A DNA stretch of 64,000 nt, from the NCBI RefSeq assembly GCF_002091475.1, contig NZ_BCTR01000042.1, positions 1-64,000 on the forward strand. Direction: 5' to 3'. The notes under the pieces were generated by a model. That model saw nothing but the letters and a program-made list of their open reading frames with translations. It was not told the origin of the DNA and made no database searches. This document shows positions 42,905 through 54,872 of this stretch, in pieces (position 1 is the first letter of the stretch; each line of letters opens with the position of its first letter). The translations under genes and the position numbers were made by a program. Source of the stretch: Sphingomonas azotifigens NBRC 15497 (GTDB lineage Bacteria; Pseudomonadota; Alphaproteobacteria; Sphingomonadales; Sphingomonadaceae).

Positions 42905-43510
42905 TTGCCCACGGAAATTCCATGGATCGCCCCGGCCGGGGCCTTGTTGCTTGGGTATCTGCTTGGTTCGATCCCGTTCGGGGTGCTGCTGACGCGCGCC
43001 GCCGGGGCGGGGGACCTGCGCCAGATCGGATCGGGCAATATCGGCGCCACCAACGTGCTGCGCACCGGCCGCAAGGGGCTGGCGGCGGCGACGCTGCTGC
43101 TCGACATGGCCAAGGGCGCCGTGGCCGTGCTGATCGCCGGGGCGTTCCTCCCCGGCACCGCCGCGCTGGCGGCGACCGCTGCCTTTATCGGCCATTGCTA
43201 TCCCGTCTGGCTGAAGTTCCGCGGCGGCAAGGGGGTGGCGACGCTGATGGGGGTGGTGCTCGCGCTCCACTGGCCGTCCGGGCTCGTCTATGCCGCGGTC
43301 TGGCTCGGGCTGCTGGCGACGGTACGCATCTCGTCGGTCTCGGGAATGGCGGCGGCGATCAGCGCGCCGGTGAGCGCGGCGTTCTTCGGCCGGATCGACC
43401 TGGTGCTGATGCTGCTCGCGCTCGCGCTGATCGTGCTGTGGAAGCATCGCGAGAATATCGACCGGCTGCTCAGCGGGTCCGAACCCAGGCTCGGCAGCAA
43501 GCGTGGCTGA
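42905..43510 (+). CDS. plsY: Glycerol-3-phosphate acyltransferase PlsY
   Basis: A 201-residue integral membrane enzyme that transfers acyl from acyl-phosphate to glycerol-3-phosphate, the first step of phospholipid synthesis. The three family motifs are visible: GSIPFG near residue 21, GSGNIGATNVLR at about 43-54, and KFRGGKGVAT at about 104. Five membrane helices fit. The start is TTG at 42905 after a GAAAGGGGG Shine-Dalgarno; no in-frame ATG gives a complete first helix. It overlaps dprA by eight bases. Confidence 0.94.
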   Translation: MPTEIPWIAPAGALLLGYLLGSIPFGVLLTRAAGAGDLRQIGSGNIGATNVLRTGRKGLAAATLLLDMAKGAVAVLIAGAFLPGTAALAATAAFIGHCYPVWLKFRGGKGVATLMGVVLALHWPSGLVYAAVWLGLLATVRISSVSGMAAAISAPVSAAFFGRIDLVLMLLALALIVLWKHRENIDRLLSGSEPRLGSKRG

Positions 43511-44582
43511 CGGGCGGGAGCCGCGGCTGAGGCTGCTGCGCTCCGCCAATGTCGGTCCCGTTACCTATGCCCAGTTGCTGGCGCGATTCGGCTCGGCCGA
43601 GGCGGCGCTGGACGCGCTGCCGATGCTTGCCGCGCGCGGCGGCGGCCGGGCGCCGCGGATCGCCGATCTGCGCGCCGTGCGGCAGGAGATCGCGGCGGTG
43701 GAGCGGCTCGGCGGCCGCTACCTGTTCATCGACGATCCCGCCTATCCGCCGCTGCTCGCCCAATTGGAGAACGCCCCGCCGGCGCTGATCCTGCGGGGGC
43801 GCACCGATCTGATGGTGCGGCCTTGCGTGGCGATGGTCGGCGCGCGCAACGCCTCCGCCGCCGCCTGCCGCTTCGCGCGCGAGCTCGCGATCGGCCTGGT
43901 CGAGCGCGGGGCGACGGTGGTCTCGGGGCTCGCGCGCGGCATTGACACGGCCGCGCATCAAGGCGCGCTGGCCGGCGGCACGATCGGAGTCATCGCCAGC
44001 GGGATCGACATCGCGTTCCCCCCCGAAAACGCTGCGCTGCAGGAACGCGTGGCGGCGGAGGGCCTGCTCGTCACCGAGCAGCCGCCGGGCACCGAGCCGC
44101 TGGCGCGCTTCTTCCCGGCGCGCAATCGCATCATCGCGGGGCTCTCGCTGGGCACCGTCGTGGTGGAGGCGGCGCCGCGCTCGGGCAGCCTGATCACGGC
44201 GCGGATCGCGGCGGAGGCGGGGCGCGACGTGATGGCCGTGCCCGGCTCGCCGCTCGATCCGCGGGCGCAAGGGTGCAACCTGCTGATCCGCGAGGGCGCG
44301 ATCCTGGTGCAATCGGCCGAGGACATCTGGGAAAGCGTGCGTCCGATCGATCCGCGCGGCGTGCGTACCCCTGCGAACCGCTTCGGCAACGCGCCGATCG
44401 AGGATGCCGGGGATGCGGATCGCGCGCGCATCACCGGGTTGCTCGGTCCGGTGCCGGTCGCCGTCGACGAACTGATCCGCCAGTCCGGCTGTGTGCCGGC
44501 GGTCGTGCAGATGGTGCTGCTGGAACTCGAGCTCGCGGGGCGGCTGGAGCGCCACGCCGGCGGGCGCGTTTCGCTGCGCTGA
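43503..44582 (+). CDS. dprA: DNA-processing protein DprA
   Basis: A 359-residue Rossmann-fold DNA-protecting protein that loads RecA onto single-stranded DNA during natural transformation. The core reads MVGARNASAAACRFARELAIGLVERGATVVSGLARGIDTAAHQGAL and GVIASGIDIAFPPEN, followed by FFPARNRIIAGLSLGTVVVEAAPRSGSLITAR. A C-terminal winged-helix-like domain (DADRARITGLLGPVPVAVDELI) is present. The start is GTG, overlapping plsY. This plsY-dprA order, with topA a few kb on, is frequent in alphaproteobacteria. Confidence 0.94.
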   Translation: MADGREPRLRLLRSANVGPVTYAQLLARFGSAEAALDALPMLAARGGGRAPRIADLRAVRQEIAAVERLGGRYLFIDDPAYPPLLAQLENAPPALILRGRTDLMVRPCVAMVGARNASAAACRFARELAIGLVERGATVVSGLARGIDTAAHQGALAGGTIGVIASGIDIAFPPENAALQERVAAEGLLVTEQPPGTEPLARFFPARNRIIAGLSLGTVVVEAAPRSGSLITARIAAEAGRDVMAVPGSPLDPRAQGCNLLIREGAILVQSAEDIWESVRPIDPRGVRTPANRFGNAPIEDAGDADRARITGLLGPVPVAVDELIRQSGCVPAVVQMVLLELELAGRLERHAGGRVSLR

Positions 44583-44588
44583 CGTGGG

Positions 44589-45971
44589 TCAGCGCAGTCC
44601 GAAGGCTTCGAGGTAATAATTGCCGATGCCGCCGCCGATCAGCAGCTCGGCGGGCCCCAGTCGGCTGACCAGATAGGCCGCGGAGACGAGCAGCGTGCCG
44701 AGCACCGAGACCAGCGCGAGCAGCGCCGTTGTGCGAGGGCCGGGAGCGCCGCCACCGCGGGCGGCCAGGATCAGCCCGGAAAAGGCGCAGAACTCGAAAC
44801 ACGGGTAGAAATCGAGCCGGTAGCGATAGTTCATGCTGACCGCGCACAGCATCAGCCCGATCGGAATGGCGAGCCCCAGCGCGATCGCCACCGCGCGCGC
44901 GCGGTCCGGGCCGGCGTGCCGCAGCCAACCGAAAATCGCGCCGCCGCCGAGCGCGAGCAGCAGCGGATCGGTGAGCAGGAAGCTGCTGGGCGGCAACTCG
45001 GCCGCGTCGATCCATTTCTGCCGGACCGCCTCCAGCAGCAGGTGCCCGTCGGTACCCTGCAGCACCCAGACCGGCGCAAAATAATAGACCAGCCCGAACG
45101 GGATGCGCTGGACGTTGAACAGCCCCTGTGCGGCCATTCGCGCCACCCGATCGGGATAGCGGGCATTGTAGAGATAGTGGTGATAATCGGCGAAGATGAA
45201 GGGGTTGCCCCAGCGACCGAGGTTCACCAGCGCGGTGACGAGACCCAGCCCCGCGAGCAGCACCAGCGCCGCCGCAGCGGTCCGGAACCAGGGCTGAAGA
45301 TCGCCGCGCCGGCGCACCGTCTCCACCAGCACGACACCACCAAAGGCGGCGACCAGCCCGATCCCCAGCGAGACGCGCGTCAGCATCGCCAGGCCAGCCG
45401 CGAGCGCCATCACCAGCAACGCGCCCCGGCCGAGGCCGTGCAACTGGGCGTGGATCGCCGCGGCGACGAACATCGCCCCCCAGAGCGCCCCCCAGAGGCA
45501 GACTTCCTGATAGAGGCTGAACCGCAGGAAGCCGGTCTGTGCACCCGAGAACAGCAGCGCGACCAGTATGCCCCGGTACAGCCAGGCCGGCAGCGCCGGC
45601 AGCGCACGCCGGATCAGCCGCAGCGTCCACAGCTTCGTCGCAATCATGCCGGCAATCGCCACCAGGCAGGCGCCGATGGTAAAATCGAGCTGCTGCCAAC
45701 CGGGGAACAGCGTCAGCGGCAGTCGCAGCAATGCGGGCAGAATGCCCCAGTAAGCGACGACGCGCCCATCGACCGCAAACCCCTCCCGGCCGACAATGGC
45801 GGGATCCACGTCGAGCCGGCCTTGCAGCAGGTGCGCCAGCATCGAATTGAAGGTGCGCTCCAGCGGGTGCACCTCGCGTGGGATCAGCGCGATGGCATAG
45901 CAGAGCAGCACCGCGCCGGCGGCCAGCAGCAGCACGCGGGCGACGCGCATCCAGGGGGAGAGGGAGGCCAT
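44589..45971 (-). CDS. Polytopic membrane protein of unknown function
   Basis: A 460-residue protein with about ten to eleven hydrophobic helices. The first large loop contains LDVDPAIVGREGFAVDGRVVAYWG, an acidic loop after helix one that recalls GT-C transferases, but no DxD or EDD is clear. Late in the protein, SMNYRYRLDFYPCFEFCAF is distinctive. ATG 45971 gives a short cytoplasmic head before helix one. It converges on dprA, with six bases between stops. Function unknown; a role in sugar or lipid transfer is only a guess. Confidence 0.65.
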   Translation of the reverse strand: MASLSPWMRVARVLLLAAGAVLLCYAIALIPREVHPLERTFNSMLAHLLQGRLDVDPAIVGREGFAVDGRVVAYWGILPALLRLPLTLFPGWQQLDFTIGACLVAIAGMIATKLWTLRLIRRALPALPAWLYRGILVALLFSGAQTGFLRFSLYQEVCLWGALWGAMFVAAAIHAQLHGLGRGALLVMALAAGLAMLTRVSLGIGLVAAFGGVVLVETVRRRGDLQPWFRTAAAALVLLAGLGLVTALVNLGRWGNPFIFADYHHYLYNARYPDRVARMAAQGLFNVQRIPFGLVYYFAPVWVLQGTDGHLLLEAVRQKWIDAAELPPSSFLLTDPLLLALGGGAIFGWLRHAGPDRARAVAIALGLAIPIGLMLCAVSMNYRYRLDFYPCFEFCAFSGLILAARGGGAPGPRTTALLALVSVLGTLLVSAAYLVSRLGPAELLIGGGIGNYYLEAFGLR

Positions 45972-46144
45972 GTCCGCGCCTTTGCCCGGCGGTCCGATCG
46001 GGGGCAAGCCGGCGGGATGCCTGTTGGGGCCACTTGCACGATGTTGCACAAATGCAACGGTTGCACTGCTTTGTGCCGCAACGCGGAAACCTTTCCGCCG
46101 TGAGGGGTTGGGGCGGGGACAGGGCCCATTTTTCAAAGGGAAGT

Positions 46145-46762
46145 ATGCGTATGCGTTCAGTGCTTATTGTCGCGATTGCGGCACTCGGTTTCACCGCCAC
46201 GGCCGCCCAGGCCCAGGACACCGCCACCACCAGCAGCAACGGCACCAGCTTCCGCGGCATCCGCATCGAGGCGAATGCCGGCGGCGACCGCTTCCAGTCG
46301 CAGGGCAACCATAACGACAAGTTCGGCTATGGCGGCACCATCGGCTTCGACGGCCAGATCGGCGAGCGGATCGTGATCGGCGCCGAGGGCAGCTACTGGC
46401 GCGCGAGCGACTGGACCGAGAACTGCTCGGCGGCCAGCGGCGGCACCGTCTGCCACAAGTCGTTCGACGAATATGGTGCGGCCGTCCGCGCCGGCGTGCT
46501 CGCCACGCCGCAGCTGCTGATCTTCGCCAAGGGCGGTTACGTCAACAACGAGCAGCGCAAGCGGCTCGATACGCCGACCGGCGGCTATTATGATCACTTC
46601 AACACCGACGGCTATCAGGTCGGCGGCGGCGTCGAATATTCGCTGACCGGCGAGCAGACCCGCATGCCGCTCTATGCCAACGTCCAGTATGTCTATTCGC
46701 AGTATAGCGACCATACCGCGCGCCAGCGCGTGATGGCCGGCGTCGGCCTGCGTTTCAAGTAA
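46145..46762 (+). CDS. Outer-membrane beta-barrel protein (opacity/OmpA-like fold)
   Basis: A 205-residue secreted protein with a Sec signal peptide (VLIVAIAALGFTATAAQAQ). The mature part is made of alternating aromatic/polar strands (FRGIRIEANAGGDRFQ, FGYGGTIGFDGQI, IVIGAEGSYWRA) and ends in GVGLRFK, an outer-membrane C-terminal signature of aromatic at or near the end. It resembles eight-stranded surface barrels of the Omp25/OmpA beta-barrel type. Its Shine-Dalgarno (AAAGGGAAG) precedes ATG 46145. No ligand is known. An intrinsic terminator follows. Confidence 0.8.
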   Translation: MRMRSVLIVAIAALGFTATAAQAQDTATTSSNGTSFRGIRIEANAGGDRFQSQGNHNDKFGYGGTIGFDGQIGERIVIGAEGSYWRASDWTENCSAASGGTVCHKSFDEYGAAVRAGVLATPQLLIFAKGGYVNNEQRKRLDTPTGGYYDHFNTDGYQVGGGVEYSLTGEQTRMPLYANVQYVYSQYSDHTARQRVMAGVGLRFK

Positions 46763-46782
46763 GCGTAGCGCAGTCCTGACAG

Positions 46783-46819
46783 GGGCCGGGCGTGGCGATG
46801 GCCGCGCCCGGCCCTTTGT
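46783..46819 (+). terminator. Intrinsic terminator after the beta-barrel gene
   Basis: Stem GGGCCGGGCG (46783-46792) pairs with CGCCCGGCCC (46805-46814), followed by TTTGT. It lies 20 bases after the stop of the beta-barrel gene. Confidence 0.7.
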
Positions 46820-46892
46820 CGTGCGTGGGGCTGGCAACCAGCCGGCGGCCTCCTACATGCCGCCGGCAAGCCCCGCCTGAGGAGACACCAGC

Positions 46893-47798
46893 ATGGCCGA
46901 CGCCCCCGATCCCGCGAACAACCTTCCCGCCGGCTATGTCCCGCCCCAGGTGTGGGAATGGGCGCCGGGCAATGGCGGCCAGTTCGCCAACATCAACCGG
47001 CCGGTCTCGGGCGCGACGCACGACAAGGAACTGCCGGTCGGCAAGCATCCGATCCAGCTCTATTCGCTCGGCACGCCCAATGGGCAGAAGGTGACGATCC
47101 TGCTCGAGGAACTGCTCGCCGCCGGCCATACGGGCGCCGAGTACGATGCCTGGAAGATCAATATCGGCGAGGGCGACCAGTTCGGCAGCGGCTTCGTCGC
47201 GATCAACCCGAACTCGAAGATCCCGGCGATGGTCGACCATTCGATCGCGCCTGCGCTGCCGATCTTCGAGAGCGGCGCGATGCTGATTCACCTCGCCGAG
47301 AAATTCGGCGCCTTCCTGCCGACCGACACCGCGAAGCGCGCGCAGACGCTCAGCTGGCTGATGTGGCAGATGGGCTCGGCGCCGTTCCTCGGCGGCGGCT
47401 TCGGCCATTTCTTCGCCTATGCGCCGATCAAGATCCAGTACGCGATCGATCGCTATGCGATGGAGGCCAAGCGCCAGCTCCACGTGCTGGAGACCCATCT
47501 GGCGGCCAACCGCTACATGGTGGGCGACACTTACACGATCGCCGACATGGCGATCTTTCCCTGGTATGGCGCGGTGGTGCGCGGCGAGACCTATGCCGGG
47601 GCGGACGTGTTCCTGAACGCCCAGGACTATCCGAACGTGCTGCGCTGGGCCGCCGAGATCGCCGAGCGCGAGCCGGTGCGACGCGGACGGCTGGTCAATC
47701 GCAGTACCGGGCCCGAGGACCAGCGCGTTCCCGAGCGCCACGATGCAGGGGACATCGACGTGGTGCTGGAGCGGATCCGCGCGGCGCAGACTGCCTGA
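46893..47798 (+). CDS. yghU: YghU-type glutathione S-transferase family protein
   Basis: A 301-residue Nu-class glutathione transferase with high identity to E. coli YghU over stretches such as FANINRPVSG, ELPVGKHPIQLYSLGTPNGQKVTILLEE and APFLGGGFGHFFAYAP. YghU has GSH-dependent disulfide-bond reductase and peroxidase activity and binds two GSH per subunit. Helical C-terminal domain residues KRGRLVNR and NRSTGPEDQRVPERHDAGD follow. It is cytoplasmic and monocistronic, with GGAG before the ATG and a terminator upstream. Confidence 0.93.
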   Translation: MADAPDPANNLPAGYVPPQVWEWAPGNGGQFANINRPVSGATHDKELPVGKHPIQLYSLGTPNGQKVTILLEELLAAGHTGAEYDAWKINIGEGDQFGSGFVAINPNSKIPAMVDHSIAPALPIFESGAMLIHLAEKFGAFLPTDTAKRAQTLSWLMWQMGSAPFLGGGFGHFFAYAPIKIQYAIDRYAMEAKRQLHVLETHLAANRYMVGDTYTIADMAIFPWYGAVVRGETYAGADVFLNAQDYPNVLRWAAEIAEREPVRRGRLVNRSTGPEDQRVPERHDAGDIDVVLERIRAAQTA

Positions 47799-47852
47799 CG
47801 CCGGGGGAACGGACTACGACGCGGTGGTCATCCCATCGCATTCGGCAAGATT

Positions 47853-47958
47853 CCGCGTCATCCCCGCGAAGGCGGGGATCCATTGGCGCCGAAATCGCGG
47901 TTCTTTCCCGCGGCGCTGAGGGCAATGGATTCCCGCCTTCGCGGGAATGACGACGGTT
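47853..47958. repeat. REP-type palindromic element (copy 4)
   Basis: The arms CGTCATCCCCGCGAAGG and CCTTCGCGGGAATGACG enclose ATCCATTGGCGCCGAAA and GGGCAATGGATTCCCG. It lies between the convergent GST gene and the small secreted-protein gene, and is one of the best-preserved copies. Confidence 0.8.
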
Positions 47959-48023
47959 TTTCCGGCGCTGCTATTCCCTGGGCGCCAAAGCGATTTGCCC
48001 GCAGCGCCGAAAGAGGTGCCGCG

Positions 48024-48422
48024 TCAGTTGGCGGGCATGCACACGCCCTTTTCGATCACCAGATCGGAAACGGCGCGATATTTGGCGACGTACGCGGCCC
48101 AGCCGGCGTCCTGCTTGTCGCGCGGCACGTTGTCGCCGGTCGCGAAGGTCATCACCTCGTCCTTCGACTCGGTCGGGGCGCTGCCCGGGGTGACGACCAG
48201 CACCGGCGCCACCCGCTGGTCGATCTTGAAGCCGTGCGTCTTGTACCAGTCGATATGCGCGGCAACCGCGGCGCGGAAATCGGCCATGCTGGCGCCGGGC
48301 TTGAGCTTGGACAGGCGGACCCGCGTCAGTTCGCCGCTGGTGCAGGGGCTTTGCTGCGCAAACGCCTGGGTGGAAACGAGCAGCGCCGCGACGCCGAGTG
48401 CCGTCCGAATCACGTATCGCAT
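48024..48422 (-). CDS. Small secreted protein of unknown function
   Basis: A 132-residue protein with a Sec signal peptide (RTALGVAALLVSTQAFAQ). The mature part has Cys near both ends (SPCTSG, GVCMPAN), possibly forming a disulfide. A YKTHGFKIDQRV...YVAKYRAVSDLVIEKG stretch is compact and recurrent-looking; I recognise no family. It is divergent from topA and would act in the periplasm or outside. Confidence 0.65.
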   Translation of the reverse strand: MRYVIRTALGVAALLVSTQAFAQQSPCTSGELTRVRLSKLKPGASMADFRAAVAAHIDWYKTHGFKIDQRVAPVLVVTPGSAPTESKDEVMTFATGDNVPRDKQDAGWAAYVAKYRAVSDLVIEKGVCMPAN

Positions 48423-48566
48423 AGAAGCCTCCCCATGTTGTTAACCTTGCGCAACCTTACCGCCCATTGTGTCGCGGCCATGACGCGGTAGAAGCGCGGC
48501 CGCTTGACGGGCCTTTGTCCCTGTCCCCACCTTACACGCGTACGCGTAAGGAAATTCACGAATCCC

Positions 48567-51137
<2,571 letters not shown>

Positions 51138-51149
51138 CGACCGATCTTA

Positions 51150-51262
51150 AGCCCCTCCTCCTTGGAGGAGGGGTTGGGGGTGGAGGGATTCCAGACCAGA
51201 CGTTGGTCTCGGTGAGACACTGCCCCACCCCAACCCCTCCCCTGAAGGGGAGGGGCTTAAGA
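51150..51262. repeat. Intergenic repeat family A, copy A
   Basis: It begins with TTAAGCCCCTCCTCCTTGGAGGAGGGG, includes GGATTCCAGACCAGACG and GGTCTCGGTGAGAC, and ends with CCCCTGAAGGGGAGGGGCTTAAG. An inverted copy lies at 52090-52243, so the exonuclease gene is bracketed by inverted copies. Confidence 0.7.
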
Positions 51263-51320
51263 GAGGGGCGCCCCGCGCTTTCGGCTGGCAATTCCCCCCG
51301 AAAACCCCCACATCGCGCGC

Positions 51321-52085
51321 ATGGCTCCGCCACCACCTTCGATCATCCGCGTCATCGACCTAGAGACCACCGGCGACAAGCCGCCCGCCCACGCCGTGTG
51401 CGAGATCGGCTGGCAGGACGTCGCCCTCGGGCCCGACGGCCGCTGGGAACTGCAGGGCGAGGGCGGCAACCGCCTCGTCAATCCGGGGCGCGGCATCCCC
51501 CCGCTCACCATGGCGATCCACCATATCCGCGACGAGGACGTCGCCGACGCGCCCTATTGGCACGATGTCGCCCGCCCGATTCTCGACCCCTGGCCGCGCC
51601 GCATCGCGCTCGCCGCGCACCGCGCGACCTTCGAGGAGCAGTTCTGCACCCCCGCGCTCACCCGCGGCGCCGACTGGATCTGCACCTGGAAATGCGCGCT
51701 GCGGCTGTGGCCGGACAGCCCGGGCTTCTCCAACCAGATGCTGCGCTACTGGCGCCGGCCCGAGGGCATGGAGCACGAACGCGGCCTGCCGGCGCACCGG
51801 GCGTTCCCGGATGCCTATGTCACCGCGCATCACCTGCGCGACATGCTCAACGAGGCCAGCGTCGCCCAGCTGATCGAATGGTCGAGCCAGCCGGGGCTAT
51901 TGCCCCGCGTTCGCTATGGTCCCGATCGCGGCAAGGAATGGAGCGAGATCTCCGAGGACTCGCTCGAAGGCTTCCTCACCGATCGCGACGAGGATGTGCG
52001 GTTCACCGCGGAGACCGAGCTGGCGCGGCGGCGCGGCGGCGCGCCGGTCGGGCGGGGGAGCTCGACGCAGAGGTTGCTGTTTTAG
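51321..52085 (+). CDS. DEDD-type 3'-5' exonuclease (DnaQ-like)
   Basis: A 254-residue protein with an N-terminal RNase H-fold exonuclease domain. Exo I is VIDLETTGD, with D and E of the DEDD set. HHIRDEDV and AHRATFEEQF carry the middle acid residues, and HRAFPDAYVTAHHL the last H/D pair. These fit exonuclease or epsilon-like proteins. A C-terminal helical part ends with Ser/Arg-rich residues. It lies alone between two inverted family A repeats. Its role, perhaps in repair, is not fixed by sequence. Confidence 0.8.
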   Translation: MAPPPPSIIRVIDLETTGDKPPAHAVCEIGWQDVALGPDGRWELQGEGGNRLVNPGRGIPPLTMAIHHIRDEDVADAPYWHDVARPILDPWPRRIALAAHRATFEEQFCTPALTRGADWICTWKCALRLWPDSPGFSNQMLRYWRRPEGMEHERGLPAHRAFPDAYVTAHHLRDMLNEASVAQLIEWSSQPGLLPRVRYGPDRGKEWSEISEDSLEGFLTDRDEDVRFTAETELARRRGGAPVGRGSSTQRLLF

Positions 52086-52089
52086 TCCG

Positions 52090-52243
52090 ATTCTAAGCCC
52101 CTCCCCTTCAGGCGCATCAGGTGAACAGCGCGGGGCGCTGTTCACCTGATGCGGGGTTGGGGTGGGGCAGGGTCTCACCGAGACCGACGGACGTTCTGGA
52201 ATCCCTCCACCCCAACCCCTCCTCCAAGGAGGAGGGGCTTAGG
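52090..52243. repeat. Intergenic repeat family A, copy B (inverted), with nested palindrome
   Basis: Read on the minus strand, this repeats copy A: TTGGAGGAGGGGTTGGGG, GGATTCCAGAACGTCCG, GGTCTCGGTGAGACCC and CCTGAAGGGGAGGGG. A perfect palindrome (52114-52152) replaces three bases of copy A. It is in the opposite orientation to 51150-51262. Confidence 0.7.
52114..52152. repeat. Perfect 18-bp-stem palindrome inside repeat copy B
   Basis: GCATCAGGTGAACAGCGC (52114-52131) and its exact reverse complement (52135-52152) flank the loop GGG. Copy A has only TCC at the matching place, so this looks like a small insertion within the family A element. Confidence 0.7.
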
Positions 52244-52337
52244 AAGGGCCGACCTCGAACGAGAACGCCTACCCACCCACGAAACGTCACCCCTTTGGGG
52301 TTCCGCTGGGGCATCGCCTCCGCTAGGAGGCCAATCC

Positions 52338-52787
52338 ATGACCAGCAGCGACCAAGCCCCTGTCGGCCGGTTTGACGGCCGCGCGCACCGCTTTGCGCTG
52401 AAGGTCTATTTCGAGGACACCGATCTCACCGGCGTCGTCTACCATGCCAATTACCTGCGCTACATGGAGCGCGCCCGATCGGACATGCTGGAATGCGCGG
52501 GCATCGACCAGCGCGGCGTGTTCGAGGCAGGTGGCGGCGCCTATGCGGTCGCGGGGCTCGACATCCGCTACCGCGTTCCCGCCAAGCTCGGCGACACGCT
52601 GGTCGTGGTCAGCCATCTCACCAAATTGCGTGCCGCGAGCGTGCATATTCAGCAACGAGTCATGCGGGACGAAACCATAGTCGCCGAAGCAACCGTGGAG
52701 GTGGCGTTCGTCGCCCCCGGCGGTCGACCGCGGCGGCAGCCGGCCGAATGGCTGGCGGCGTTCGAACCGCTCGTGTGGAAGGAGTAA
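52338..52787 (+). CDS. ybgC: Tol-Pal-associated acyl-CoA thioesterase YbgC
   Basis: A 149-residue hotdog-fold thioesterase. The active-site motif is VYFEDTDLTGVVYHANYLRYMERARSDML, with the catalytic Asp in DTDLTG. RYRVPAKLGDTL follows. YbgC is the usual first gene of the Tol-Pal operon; it acts on acyl-CoA or acyl-ACP. It lies nine bases before tolQ. ATG 52338 is preceded by AGGAGG. Confidence 0.93.
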   Translation: MTSSDQAPVGRFDGRAHRFALKVYFEDTDLTGVVYHANYLRYMERARSDMLECAGIDQRGVFEAGGGAYAVAGLDIRYRVPAKLGDTLVVVSHLTKLRAASVHIQQRVMRDETIVAEATVEVAFVAPGGRPRRQPAEWLAAFEPLVWKE

Positions 52788-52796
52788 AACGCGTCC

Positions 52797-53483
52797 ATGC
52801 CGTCCGTCACAACCGGTGCCGTCCTGTCGCCGATCCATCTGTTCCTCCAGGCCGACATCGTCGTGAAGCTGGTCATGATCGGCCTGCTGCTCGCCAGCCT
52901 GTGGACCTGGACGATCATCGTCGGCTTCGCGCTGAAGGTGAGCGCGATCCGCAAGGAGATGCAGCGCTTCGAGACCGAATATCGCGAGGCGGATGACTTC
53001 GACGAATTCCATCGCCGCGCCGCCGGCCGCGACCAGCCGATCGCGCGCGTGTTCGCCGCGGGGGTGAGCGAATGGCGCCGCTCGACCGCGGGCAAGACGA
53101 TCGACCGCGAAGGCACGCGCGAGCGCCTCGCCACCGCAATGGGCGCGACGGTCGCGATGGAGATCGATCGGCTTTCGGATCGGCTGAACTTCCTTGCCAC
53201 GGTGGGGTCCGTCGCGCCGTTTGTCGGCCTGTTCGGCACCGTCTGGGGCATCATGCGCAGCTTCACCGGCATCGCCGCCGCGCAGAGCTCGTCGCTTGCG
53301 GTCGTGGCACCGGGCATCGCCGAGGCGCTGTTCGCCACCGCGATCGGCCTGTTCGCCGCCATCCCCGCGGTGATCGCCTATAACCGCTACAGCCATGCCG
53401 TGAACCGCGTTGAGGCCCGCCTCCACCGCTTCGCCGACGGCTTCCACGCGACGCTCAGCCGTCGCCTGGAGATGGAGGGCTAA
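52797..53483 (+). CDS. tolQ: Tol-Pal system protein TolQ
   Basis: A 228-residue inner-membrane protein of the proton-channel type (ExbB/MotA fold). It has three helices: near residues 22-43, 135-160 ([22 protein letters not shown]) and 168-190. The conserved [17 protein letters not shown] is the channel signature. With TolR it uses proton-motive force to energise TolA, keeping the outer membrane attached during division. Four bases separate it from tolR. Confidence 0.95.
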   Translation: MPSVTTGAVLSPIHLFLQADIVVKLVMIGLLLASLWTWTIIVGFALKVSAIRKEMQRFETEYREADDFDEFHRRAAGRDQPIARVFAAGVSEWRRSTAGKTIDREGTRERLATAMGATVAMEIDRLSDRLNFLATVGSVAPFVGLFGTVWGIMRSFTGIAAAQSSSLAVVAPGIAEALFATAIGLFAAIPAVIAYNRYSHAVNRVEARLHRFADGFHATLSRRLEMEG

Positions 53484-53487
53484 GCCG

Positions 53488-53928
<441 letters not shown>

Positions 53929-53929
53929 G

Positions 53930-54862
53930 GTGAGCGAGACCATGGACCGTAGCGAGCGGATCGGGCTCGGCGTTTCCATCGCGGCGCATGCCGCGGTGTT
54001 CGCCGCGCTCGTGCTCAGCTTCGCGAAGACGCCGCCGCAGGAGCCGCCCAAGGCGATCCCGATCGACATTTCGCTGGCCGACAAGGTTGGGCTGGAGAGC
54101 AGTGCGCCGGTGCCGAGCCAGGAGGAACTGGCGGCCAAGAAGTCGCCGGTCGAGGCGCCGGTGGAACCCGAGGCGGCCCCTGCGCCCGCGCCCGAGCCGG
54201 AACCGCAGCCCGCGCCGCCGCAGCCCCAGCCCGCCCCGCAGCCCAAGCCCCAGCCGCCCCAGCCAAAGCCCGCGCCGGCCGAGAAGCCGCAGCCCAAGCC
54301 AAAGCCTGCGCCCGCCGAAAAGCCGCAACCGGCCAAGCCCGCGCAGCCCGCCAAATCGGCGCCGCCCTCAAAGGCCGCGCCTGCCAAGCCGAGCAATGCG
54401 CCCTCGCAGAGCGCCGCCACGGGAAGCACGCGCCGCCCCGTGAAGCCGACCGGCAACTTGGCCGGGCTCGATCTCGGCCGATCGAACAACAAGACCAACA
54501 GCACCGCGCTGCAGAACCCCGGCAGCAAGGCCTCGCCGGAGGAAATGGCGAGTTTCGTGGGCGTGATCAAACGCCAGATCCAGCCCTGCGCCAATCGCCA
54601 GGTGACACCGGGGCCTGGTGCGGAACGTATTCGTGTGCTGGTGCGCCTGCACTTCAACCCAGATGGCTCGCTGGCGGGTGATCTCGACTTTACAGGTGTC
54701 CAGGGAACGGACTCCAGCAACGAGCGGTATGTCGAACGGGTGAAGGATCTGGCACGGGCAGTGTTCAAGGGCTGCACGCCGATCCGCGGCCTGCCGGCCA
54801 ATCTCTACGCCGTGCCGAACGGATGGAAGAGTCTCCCGTTCAGTTACGGCCTGCCGCGATGA
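53930..54862 (+). CDS. tolA: TolA-like energy transducer
   Basis: A 310-residue protein with an N-terminal membrane helix ([20 protein letters not shown]), a long flexible Pro/Ala/Lys/Glu-rich region (about 35-175, repeated PAPEKPQPKP-type units) and a C-terminal domain of about 100 residues ([18 protein letters not shown] ... [13 protein letters not shown]). Classical TolA has a long helical linker instead; the Pro-rich linker is the alphaproteobacterial form. It carries TolQR energy to TolB-Pal. It starts at GTG, two bases past tolR. Confidence 0.88.
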   Translation: MSETMDRSERIGLGVSIAAHAAVFAALVLSFAKTPPQEPPKAIPIDISLADKVGLESSAPVPSQEELAAKKSPVEAPVEPEAAPAPAPEPEPQPAPPQPQPAPQPKPQPPQPKPAPAEKPQPKPKPAPAEKPQPAKPAQPAKSAPPSKAAPAKPSNAPSQSAATGSTRRPVKPTGNLAGLDLGRSNNKTNSTALQNPGSKASPEEMASFVGVIKRQIQPCANRQVTPGPGAERIRVLVRLHFNPDGSLAGDLDFTGVQGTDSSNERYVERVKDLARAVFKGCTPIRGLPANLYAVPNGWKSLPFSYGLPR

Positions 54863-54872
54863 GGATGAAGCG

